From Pseudoflavitalea sp. G-6-1-2 (lineage in GTDB: Bacteria > Bacteroidota > Bacteroidia > Chitinophagales > Chitinophagaceae), in NCBI RefSeq assembly GCF_012927185.1, contig NZ_JABBGB010000001.1:1984001-2048000 (forward strand): a stretch of 64,000 bases of DNA. The letters are read 5' to 3'. Both the position numbers and the translations under genes were made by a program. Numbering within the stretch: position 1 is the first letter of the stretch; every line of letters begins with the position of its first letter. Below, in pieces: positions 57,143-64,000 of this stretch. Under the pieces are notes generated by a model. That model did no database searches, was not told where the DNA came from, and saw only the letters and a list, made by a program, of their open reading frames with translations.

Positions 57143-59203
57143 ATGACTACAATAACCAATGTGAACAACAAAGGCCTTCGCGCTTTTTTTACCATCTTAT
57201 CTTTTTTGCTATCCTTTACTGCAGTAAAGGCACAAACTCCATTAAACAGAATTGTATCGCTGGAGATCAGCCGCCAGCAACTGGGACATACACTCGAAAT
57301 TCTCAGCAATAAAGGAGACTTCTTCTTTTCTTACAACTCAAGAATAGTGAAACGCGACAGTCTTGTGTCTCTGAGCGAACGCAACAGAAGCGTAAACTAT
57401 GTGCTCGACCTGCTTTTCAATGCAGGATACGAATTCAAGGAAAGCGGCAATTATATCATCATCCGCAAAAAGCCAATACAGGTACCATTGGTTACCACGC
57501 AGGCGGCCAGTGAGGAAAGCCAGTACTATGTAACCGGCTACATCATCGACGATCAAACAGGTGAGCGTGTGGTGAATGCTTCTGTATTCGAGAAAGATCA
57601 GCTGGCTTATGCTGCTACCAATTCAGACGGGTATTTCAAACTCAGACTGAAAAGCAAATACAAGCAGGCAAGCATCACGGTGAGCAAGCAATATTACGAA
57701 GACACTACCATTACCATCACACCGAAATACAATCAGCAACTCAATGTTACGGTTGTGCCGGTAGCGATCTCTGAGAATACCACTATTATTGGTCCGTATA
57801 CATTCGAGGCGCCTGATTCCATTGTGGTGGCCGTTCGCAGTCCGGACAGCACGCACTGGCTCTACACCTACCGTAAATCAGATTCAGTGATGGTGGTGGA
57901 AAAGACAATGCTGGCGAAATTTTTCCTCAGCACCATGCAGCAGATACAAACACTCAACCTGAAGAAATTCTTTACAGCAAGACCTTATCAGATGAGCCTT
58001 GTGCCGGGCATCAGTTCCAACGGTAAACTCAATGGTCAGGTTGTCAACAATATCTCACTCAACTTGCTCGGTGGTTACAGCGCGGGTGTGAACGGAGTGG
58101 AAGTAGGCGGTTTGTTCAATATCGCCAAGAAAGATGTGAAATACGTGCAGATAGCGGGTTTAACCAATATGGACGGAGCTAATGTGCGCGGGGTGCAGAT
58201 CGCTGGCATCACCAATACGGTACTCGATACCATGGACGGTGTGCAGATCGGTGGTATCGGCAACTTTGTAAAACGCAATGCCAAAGGATGGCAGATCGGC
58301 GGTGTGTTCAATACCACCGGCGGAAAGTTCGAAGGCTTTCAGTTAAGCGGCTTCGCCAACTATGCAGGAAAAGAATTCAAAGGCATGCAGGGCAGTGGCA
58401 ATTACAATGTGGCCATCGGTTCTTTCAGGGGTGCACAAATAAGTGGGTGGGGCAACTTCGCCAAAGGTAATACCAATGGTGTTCAGATTGGAGGTAATGT
58501 GAATGTGAACTGGAAAGATCTGACAGGTGCGCAGCTCAGCGGCATACTCAATTTCAATGGAGGCCATATCAAAGGAGCGCAGATAGCAGGCATTCTGAAC
58601 GTGGCTGGCGGAACCACCAATGGAGTACAGATCTCCAGCATCTTCAACTATACCAAAAAGCTCAGAGGTGTTCAGTTTGGATTGTTGAATATCGCCGATA
58701 CTTCAGACGGATACAGCATTGGATTGATCAATATCGTTTATACTGGTATTCATAAACTAAGTGTGTATGCCAACGAAGTGATGCCTTTCAACGCTGCCTT
58801 CAAAACCGGTAATGCAAAACTGTACAGCATTCTGCTGGCGGGTGTAACTGAAGGATATGGGAATGATTCCGTTGATAAGACCTGGAGCTTCGGTTATGGC
58901 ATCGGCCGTGAATTCTCCTTCACCAAAAAGTGGGGATTGAATGCGGAGCTCACCACACAGCATTTTTACATGGGCGACTGGAATCACGTGAACCTGCTCA
59001 GCAGAGTAAATCTCCACGCACATTTCAAGTTCAATAAATTCATCAGTGTCTTTGCCGGTCCTGCTTACTCATTCTACTACTCCGATCAAACGGTTAAGAA
59101 CCCAGGGTACAGAATGGATATCGCTCCGGGTAATGCCACTTCGCTGGGTAATCCCCAATGGAAAGGCTGGTTTGGATTCAATGCAGGTATCGAGTTCTTC
59201 TGA
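57143..59203 (+). CDS. STN-domain outer-membrane protein with surface repeats
   Basis: A 686-residue secreted protein. The signal region ends near AVKAQ (about 30). An STN domain (about 35-108; LEISRQQLGHTLEILSNKGDFFFSYNS, YEFKESGNYIIIRKKP) can contact FecR. A CarboxypepD_reg-like beta domain (about 128-205; VTGYIIDDQTGERVVNASV) follows. Residues about 310-533 hold about 14 repeats of the form GxQIxGxxN, and the last 140 residues are amphipathic strands ending GIEFF, as for an outer-membrane barrel. There is no TonB-receptor plug. The repeats recall the LA_2272-type surface-repeat family. It would be both sensor and target of the sigma/FecR pair upstream. Confidence 0.82.
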   Translation: MTTITNVNNKGLRAFFTILSFLLSFTAVKAQTPLNRIVSLEISRQQLGHTLEILSNKGDFFFSYNSRIVKRDSLVSLSERNRSVNYVLDLLFNAGYEFKESGNYIIIRKKPIQVPLVTTQAASEESQYYVTGYIIDDQTGERVVNASVFEKDQLAYAATNSDGYFKLRLKSKYKQASITVSKQYYEDTTITITPKYNQQLNVTVVPVAISENTTIIGPYTFEAPDSIVVAVRSPDSTHWLYTYRKSDSVMVVEKTMLAKFFLSTMQQIQTLNLKKFFTARPYQMSLVPGISSNGKLNGQVVNNISLNLLGGYSAGVNGVEVGGLFNIAKKDVKYVQIAGLTNMDGANVRGVQIAGITNTVLDTMDGVQIGGIGNFVKRNAKGWQIGGVFNTTGGKFEGFQLSGFANYAGKEFKGMQGSGNYNVAIGSFRGAQISGWGNFAKGNTNGVQIGGNVNVNWKDLTGAQLSGILNFNGGHIKGAQIAGILNVAGGTTNGVQISSIFNYTKKLRGVQFGLLNIADTSDGYSIGLINIVYTGIHKLSVYANEVMPFNAAFKTGNAKLYSILLAGVTEGYGNDSVDKTWSFGYGIGREFSFTKKWGLNAELTTQHFYMGDWNHVNLLSRVNLHAHFKFNKFISVFAGPAYSFYYSDQTVKNPGYRMDIAPGNATSLGNPQWKGWFGFNAGIEFF
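58072..58740 (+). repeat. Coding tandem repeats (GxQIxGxxN surface repeats)
   Basis: About 14 degenerate units of 13-21 residues, each with a hydrophobic nonapeptide, for example GVQIAGITN, GVQIGGIGN, GFQLSGFAN, GAQISGWGN, GAQLSGILN and GVQISSIFN. The fixed Gly, Gln, Gly and Asn suggest stacked beta-turns, such as a beta-solenoid or barrel-lining rings. Confidence 0.8.
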
Positions 59204-59310
59204 TAATTTGCCATTATTATCAACAATTGACCTTTCAGCAATGAATAGGGCCATTCAGCCCGCATGCGTTTCGCTAACCAAATATTAACAATTCGGTTGT
59301 TTGAATTTCA

Positions 59311-59318
59311 TAATTTTG
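59311..59318 (+). promoter_or_regulatory. -7-like box right before the AraC gene
   Basis: TAATTTTG matches TAnnTTTG and ends four bases before the ATG at 59323. If used, the transcript would be leaderless or nearly so. Confidence 0.35.
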
Positions 59319-59322
59319 GCAT

Positions 59323-60237
59323 ATGCCAAGAAGTGAGTCGATACTGGAGTTCCACCAACGTCACAATGTGGAGCCGAAAACACTGATCTGGCCGGGAGGT
59401 CAGCGCAGTGCAGGGCAAATAAATGTTTACCGCCGCAGCGATTTTGCATGCCGCTCGGCAACGCCCTACAACCGCCGTGATTTCTACAAGATCTCCCTCG
59501 TGCTTGGAACCGGCATGCTTTATTATGCAGATAAAAGCATCATGATAGACAGAGATGCACTGCTCTTTTCCAATCCGAATATTCCCTACAGCTGGCAGGC
59601 GATCTCAGAAAAACAGTGTGGTTATTTCACGCTCTTTACACAGGATTTTATGAATAAATCCGAAAGCATTCAGGAGTCTCCGTTGTTCAAAATAGGAAGC
59701 GATCCCATCATCTTCATCGATGATGCACAGAGAGAATTCTTCAAAGACATTTTCCTTAGAATGCTTGCTGAGATTGAATCTGAGTATGTTCACAAATACG
59801 ATCTGCTGCGCAATTATGTAAACCTGATTCTGCACGAAGCCATGAAATCGCAGCGCGATAATCCATGGGAGAAACAGATCAATGCTTCCACGCGCATTGC
59901 ATCGCTTTTTATTGAACTGCTCGAAAGACAGTTCCCCATCGATTCGCAGGAGCATGTGCTGAAACTGAAAACAGCCAGCGATTATGCCACGCATATGAGC
60001 ATACATGCCAATCACCTGAACCGCGCGGTGAAAGAAGTTACCGGAAAAACAACCACCGAACATATTGCGGAACGCATCACAAAAGAAGCTAAAGCATTAC
60101 TGAAACATACACGGTGGAATATCTCCGAAATAGCCTATACGCTCAGCTTCGACCAGCCTGCCTACTTCACCAATTTTTTCAAGAAGCAGACAGGTGAGAG
60201 CCCCAATCACTTCCGGGCGGCAAACGTCATTGTTTGA
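59323..60237 (+). CDS. AraC-family transcriptional regulator
   Basis: A 304-residue regulator. The N-terminal cupin-like sensor (about 25-150) has GTGMLYYADKSIMIDRDALLFSNPNIPYSW. The C-terminal double HTH (about 200-300) has DYATHMSIHANHLNRAVKEVTGKTTTEHI and WNISEIAYTLSFDQPAYFTNFFKKQTGESPNHFR, the standard AraC signature. It precedes a TolC/RND efflux set on the same strand by 288 bases and is a likely regulator of it (inference). No membrane segments. Confidence 0.93.
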   Translation: MPRSESILEFHQRHNVEPKTLIWPGGQRSAGQINVYRRSDFACRSATPYNRRDFYKISLVLGTGMLYYADKSIMIDRDALLFSNPNIPYSWQAISEKQCGYFTLFTQDFMNKSESIQESPLFKIGSDPIIFIDDAQREFFKDIFLRMLAEIESEYVHKYDLLRNYVNLILHEAMKSQRDNPWEKQINASTRIASLFIELLERQFPIDSQEHVLKLKTASDYATHMSIHANHLNRAVKEVTGKTTTEHIAERITKEAKALLKHTRWNISEIAYTLSFDQPAYFTNFFKKQTGESPNHFRAANVIV

Positions 60238-60525
60238 TTTTTATAATTATTTGTTTGAAAAGTACAACTGAGGTTTTCTGAACACATTGTACTTTTACAT
60301 TTCAAAATACTCCGGCGCTTTACACCAACTTACCGCGCAGCTCCTGACTCCTTCTGAAGCAGGCTCCCAGCGTTGCTGACGGTAAGGCCGGAAAAGGTGA
60401 GCATCTTGCCATCGTTGCATCCATTTTAGAAAGGGTAAAATACTGTAGTCCTGTATGGGCCTGAATTGCAATGTGCGTCCTGCATTCAGTTTCTGCCGGG
60501 CTCTAACCATCAATTGTTTCACCGC

Positions 60526-61920
60526 ATGTCAGCCAAACACCTGAAGTACCTTGCCGGAGCGATGCTGCTGTTGAACGGCGCAGCACAGTCGCAGGCACAA
60601 ACCATCACACTCAAAGACGCTGTTCAAACGGCCATGAAGAACTATGGCTCCATCAAAGCAAAGGAGCAATATGTGAAAGCATCTAAGTCGGCCGTTAACC
60701 AAAGTTCCAAAGAATACCTGCCTGATCTGAGCGTAAGCTTTCAACAGGATTATGGTACCGTAAACGGGCAAACCGGTCCACTTTACGGCTATCGTGGATT
60801 GAGCACTGCATCATCCGGACCAGCATTGCCCGAACAGAATTACAACGCCGCATTCGGAGCGCTGTATCTCGCCAACATCAACTGGGATTTCTTTTCTTTC
60901 GGCAGGGCCAAAGAAAAGATAGAGATCTCCAAAGCCGCGCTGGCGCGCGATGAGAGCGATTATCAGCAGGAGCAGTTTCAGCACAGCATCCGCGTAGCGG
61001 GCGCTTATCTCAATCTGCTGGCGGCACAACGCCTCACCGGATCGTGGCAACGCAATCTCGAACGCGCCTCACAGATCCGCGAAGTGGTGCTGAACCGCGC
61101 ACGAAACGGATTGAATGCCGGCGTAGATTCATCACTCGCCAATGCAGAAGTTTCCAACGCCAAAATGGCCCTCACACGCGCGAAAGATTATGAGCAGGAG
61201 CAGGGCAATATACTCGCCAGATTTCTGGGCATCCCTGCCCAGGAGTTTGTTTTGGATACGCTCTTCATTGCACGCATACCCGCTGCATTGTACCAGCAGC
61301 CTGCATCTGCACAACACCCGTTGCTGAACTTCTATCAGAAAAAGATAGACCTCAGCACAGAGCAGGAGAAGTATTTGAAAACCTTCAACTATCCTACTTT
61401 CTCTGTATTCGGTGTATTTCAGGGACGCGGATCGGGTTTCAAAAATACCTATGGCCTGCAGGATATGAATGCTTACTCGAAGAGCTACTTCAAAGGCATC
61501 GATCCTTCGCGCATCAATTACCTGATGGGAGTTGGCATGGTCTGGAACCTTACCAGCCCATTGCGTGTGCGCGAGCAGGTTAGTTCGCAGAAATTCATCT
61601 CCAATGCATTGAAAGCGGAATACGAACTGGCAGACCAGCAACTGAAAGCACAGCTGAGTTTATCGGATACGCGCATTGCCAATTCGCTCGACAATTACAA
61701 AGAAGTTCCTGTACAGCTCAAAGCGGCAAGCGATGCTTACCTGCAGAAATCGGTACTGTACAGAAATGGATTGACCAATATGGTGGATGTTCAGCAGGCG
61801 CTGTATGCGCTGAACCGCGCGGAAACCGACAGGGATATCGCCTACAGCAACGTATGGCAGGCCTTGTTGCTGAAATCCGCCGCCAGCGGCGATCTTGGCT
61901 TATTTATGAATGAATTCTAA
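60526..61920 (+). CDS. TolC-family outer-membrane efflux protein
   Basis: A 464-residue protein from the ATG at 60526 (MSAKHLKYLAGAMLLLNGAAQSQAQ signal peptide); an in-frame ATG at 60466 gives a poor N terminus. Two internal repeats of the TolC type are seen: long helices LKDAVQTAMKNYGSIKAKEQYVKASKSAV and QLKAASDAYLQKSVLYRNGLTNMVDVQQAL, with strands such as LPDLSVSFQQDYG. It forms the trimeric outer-membrane exit channel for the RND pump encoded 33 bases downstream. A periplasmic adaptor gene is not present between them and may follow the permease outside the window. Confidence 0.92.
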   Translation: MSAKHLKYLAGAMLLLNGAAQSQAQTITLKDAVQTAMKNYGSIKAKEQYVKASKSAVNQSSKEYLPDLSVSFQQDYGTVNGQTGPLYGYRGLSTASSGPALPEQNYNAAFGALYLANINWDFFSFGRAKEKIEISKAALARDESDYQQEQFQHSIRVAGAYLNLLAAQRLTGSWQRNLERASQIREVVLNRARNGLNAGVDSSLANAEVSNAKMALTRAKDYEQEQGNILARFLGIPAQEFVLDTLFIARIPAALYQQPASAQHPLLNFYQKKIDLSTEQEKYLKTFNYPTFSVFGVFQGRGSGFKNTYGLQDMNAYSKSYFKGIDPSRINYLMGVGMVWNLTSPLRVREQVSSQKFISNALKAEYELADQQLKAQLSLSDTRIANSLDNYKEVPVQLKAASDAYLQKSVLYRNGLTNMVDVQQALYALNRAETDRDIAYSNVWQALLLKSAASGDLGLFMNEF

Positions 61921-61953
61921 TTTCACAATTGCACTGATCAACAATACTAATCT

Positions 61954-64000
61954 ATGGGCCTAATCAGAAGCGGACTCAGAAAACCCATCTCGGTGCTGGT
62001 GATAGTAGCCGGACTGATTTTCTTCGGAGTCAGCGCCGTGAAAAAGATCAAGGTAGACATCTTCCCTCAGATGAATCTTCCCGTGATCTATCTCTCGCAC
62101 CCATACGGAGGATTCACTCCTTCGCAGATGGAAGCATATTTCGGAAAACAATATATCAATGTACTGTTGTATGTGAATGGTGTTAAAGCCATCGAGACCA
62201 AGAATATCTCCGGTCTCACATTGATGAAAATATCTTTTTATCCCGGTACCAATATGGCGCAGGCAGCAGCGGAGCTGAGTGCATTCAGCAATCGCGCGCA
62301 GGCCATCTTCCCTCCGGGGTCGCAACCTCCGTTCATCATCCGCTTCGATGCATCCACGCTTCCTGTTGGGCAGCTGGTACTGCGAAGCGATGTTCGGTCG
62401 AATAACGAACTGATGGATCTGGCGAACGTGTATGTGCGATCTGCCTTTACCTCCATTCCAGGTCTGGTTGGTTCTCCTCCTTTTGGCGGAAACCTCCGAA
62501 CCATTGTGATAAAGGCCGATCCTGAACTGATGCGATCACATAACCTTACACCAGATCAGCTGGTGGAATCGCTGCGGCTGAACAACCAGGCAACTCCTTC
62601 GGGCAACGTGAGAATAGGAGACTACAACTATTTCACGCCCAGCAATACCACTGTTAAGAACATCAAAGATTTCGAGAACATTCCTTTGTTCAAAGGCAGT
62701 GCACATAACCTGTTTCTGCGCGATGTTGCTACTGTGGAAGATGGTGCTGATATCACCATGGGGTATGCACAGGTGAACGGCAAACGATCTGTGTACATCA
62801 GCATTGGAAAATCCGCCGATGCGAGCACATGGGAAGTGGTGCAGAAACTGAAAGCCAACCTCCCGAAATTTCAGGCACAGCTGCCGGAAGATGTGCACCT
62901 CAGTTATGAATTCGATCAGAGCGTATATGTGATCAATGCCGTGAAGAGCCTGATCAGCGAAGGCATCATCGGCGCCATTCTTACCGGCCTGATGGTGTTA
63001 CTCTTCCTCGGAGACTCGCGCGGGGCGCTGATTGTAATTCTTACCATTCCTACATCGATCATATCTGGTGTGTTGTTTCTGCAACTGTTTGGACAAACCA
63101 TCAATATCATGACGTTGAGTGGCCTTTCACTCGCCATCGGCATATTGGTGGATGAGAGTACGGTAACCATAGAAAATATTCACCAGCATCTAGATATGGG
63201 CAAGCCGAAATCGCTCGCCATCTGGGATGCGTGTAAGGAGATCGCCTTTCCCAAACTGCTGATCCTGCTCTGTATTCTCGCGGTGTTTGCACCGGCGCTG
63301 AGCATGGACGGCATTCCGGGTTCGCTCTTCCTGCCGCTCTCACTCGCGATCGGTTTCTCCATGATCACCAGCTATATTCTGAGCCAGACTTTCGTACCCG
63401 TGATGGCCAACTGGCTGATGAAGTCACACGCACACGGACCGAAGAAAAAGAAAAACAAAAAGGGAAAGCAAGCCATGACGGAAGATGAAGCCGCGTTTGC
63501 AGCAGCAGACCTCAGTGCAGCTTCGGAATCCGATACCTGGGATCAGAAAAAAGTATTGGTGGAACGTGAAGACAGCAACCGCGACGGAAAGATCAGTGTG
63601 TTCGAAAGATTCCGCGCACGCTTCCTTCGGTTTATCGACAGATTGCTGCCTGTGCGCAAACCCGTAGTGGGACTGTATCTGATACTGGTGCTTGGTGGCG
63701 CCTGGTTAATGCTGAACGGAATCGGAAGAGATGTATTGCCGAAAGTGAACGGAAGTCAGTTTCAGGTTCGCTTCCGTGCACCGGACGGAACAAGAATTGA
63801 ACGCACAGAAGAGAAGGTGGTGAAGGCTCAGGCAATACTGGCCGAAATGGTAGGAAAAGAAAATATCGGCATCACTTCTGCATTCATCGGACAACACCCG
63901 GGCCTGTTTTCGATTGCGCCTATCTATCTGTTCATGGGTGGTCCGCATGAAGCGGTATTGCAGGTGAGTTTGCGCGAAGGTTATCATGTGAATATGGATC
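61954..64000 (+). CDS. RND efflux permease (AcrB/MdtB-like), truncated by the window end
   Basis: The first 682 residues of an inner-membrane RND permease. The first helix is PISVLVIVAGLIFFGVSAV. The periplasmic pore/docking domains span about 35-325, then helices GIIGAILTGLMVLLFLG and VILTIPTSIISGVLFLQLF follow. The proton-relay segment is LAIGILVDESTVTIENIH, in which Asp-Glu replaces the usual Asp-Asp. The cytoplasmic loop after helix 6 (about 490-555) is long and unusual: a Lys-rich stretch (PKKKKNKKGK), an acidic Ala-rich stretch, and DSNRDGKISVFE (residues 540-551), a full EF-hand-like calcium loop. Substrate is unknown. No stop occurs before 64000. Confidence 0.92.
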   Translation, partial: MGLIRSGLRKPISVLVIVAGLIFFGVSAVKKIKVDIFPQMNLPVIYLSHPYGGFTPSQMEAYFGKQYINVLLYVNGVKAIETKNISGLTLMKISFYPGTNMAQAAAELSAFSNRAQAIFPPGSQPPFIIRFDASTLPVGQLVLRSDVRSNNELMDLANVYVRSAFTSIPGLVGSPPFGGNLRTIVIKADPELMRSHNLTPDQLVESLRLNNQATPSGNVRIGDYNYFTPSNTTVKNIKDFENIPLFKGSAHNLFLRDVATVEDGADITMGYAQVNGKRSVYISIGKSADASTWEVVQKLKANLPKFQAQLPEDVHLSYEFDQSVYVINAVKSLISEGIIGAILTGLMVLLFLGDSRGALIVILTIPTSIISGVLFLQLFGQTINIMTLSGLSLAIGILVDESTVTIENIHQHLDMGKPKSLAIWDACKEIAFPKLLILLCILAVFAPALSMDGIPGSLFLPLSLAIGFSMITSYILSQTFVPVMANWLMKSHAHGPKKKKNKKGKQAMTEDEAAFAAADLSAASESDTWDQKKVLVEREDSNRDGKISVFERFRARFLRFIDRLLPVRKPVVGLYLILVLGGAWLMLNGIGRDVLPKVNGSQFQVRFRAPDGTRIERTEEKVVKAQAILAEMVGKENIGITSAFIGQHPGLFSIAPIYLFMGGPHEAVLQVSLREGYHVNMD
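63571..63606 (+). other. EF-hand-like loop coded within the RND permease
   Basis: Codons 540-551 read DSNRDGKISVFE, matching DxNxDGxIxxxE with Asp, Asn, Asp, Gly, Ile and Glu at positions 1, 3, 5, 6, 8 and 12. It lies in the predicted cytoplasmic loop between membrane helices 6 and 7. Confidence 0.6.

Noticed and set aside
1-64000. CRISPR arrays, insertion sequences, prophage genes, rRNA
   Set aside because: None seen: no regularly spaced repeats with spacers, no transposase or phage structural proteins, no rRNA-like sequence.

Overview
This 64-kb window looks like a chromosomal segment of a Bacteroidota bacterium, most likely of the Chitinophagaceae (inference). The evidence is a SusC/SusD pair with an N-terminal STN domain, several ECF sigma/FecR sets, propeller-type hybrid sensor kinases, RteC-like and DUF4857-like proteins, few Shine-Dalgarno sequences, and Bacteroidota-type TAnnTTTG promoter -7 boxes in front of many genes. 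The taxonomic call rests on protein style only; no marker gene such as 16S rRNA is present.

Layout. 1-3.9 kb: the end of a VOC-fold gene, a PhyH-type dioxygenase, then an AT-rich accessory islet of small orphan genes (two of them broken) flanked by two copies of a 61/62-base repeat, ending at a tRNA-Pro gene. 4.2-12.3 kb: YceI protein, a two-component pair (NarL-type regulator and large propeller sensor kinase), and an OmpA-like/TPR envelope pair. 12.3-18.2 kb: a mutagenesis/DNA-damage cluster (small protein, SRAP protein, DinB, second-type DnaE), divergent from a small HTH-like protein, with two tandem inverted repeats between them. 18.3-29.3 kb: a minus-strand surface-nutrient locus: ECF sigma, FecR anti-sigma, SusC, SusD, ABC ATPase, membrane protein, DUF4857 protein; a ribbon-helix-helix protein sits on the opposite strand between sigma and anti-sigma; upstream lies a sigma-region-2-only protein. 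29.4-36.8 kb: a propeller sensor kinase with a degenerate ATP lid, a convergent response regulator, BON and SH3 proteins, an L,D-transpeptidase and an SMR transporter.

36.9-40 kb: a sulfur-carrier-dependent cysteine synthesis operon (CysM-like synthase, JAMM peptidase, MoaD/ThiS-like carrier, MoeB-rhodanese fusion), preceded by what I read as a complete ribosome-mediated transcription attenuator: a 31-codon leader peptide with six consecutive Cys codons, an antiterminator arm and a terminator. 41.9-54.2 kb: leuACDB followed by ilvEDBNCA; the ilv half has its own attenuator with an Ile/Val-rich 33-codon leader. 54.3-54.6 kb: a clear SAM-I riboswitch with its terminator but no methionine gene downstream; the next gene is RteC-like. 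55.5-59.2 kb: ECF sigma, FecR and an STN-containing outer-membrane protein with about 14 surface repeats, a signalling triad lacking a TonB-dependent receptor. 59.3-64 kb: AraC regulator, TolC-like outer-membrane factor and an RND permease that runs off the end of the window.

The strongest theme is amino-acid control by RNA: a Cys attenuator, an Ile/Val attenuator and a SAM riboswitch lie within 18 kb. All functional names are from reading motifs by eye; no database search was run.
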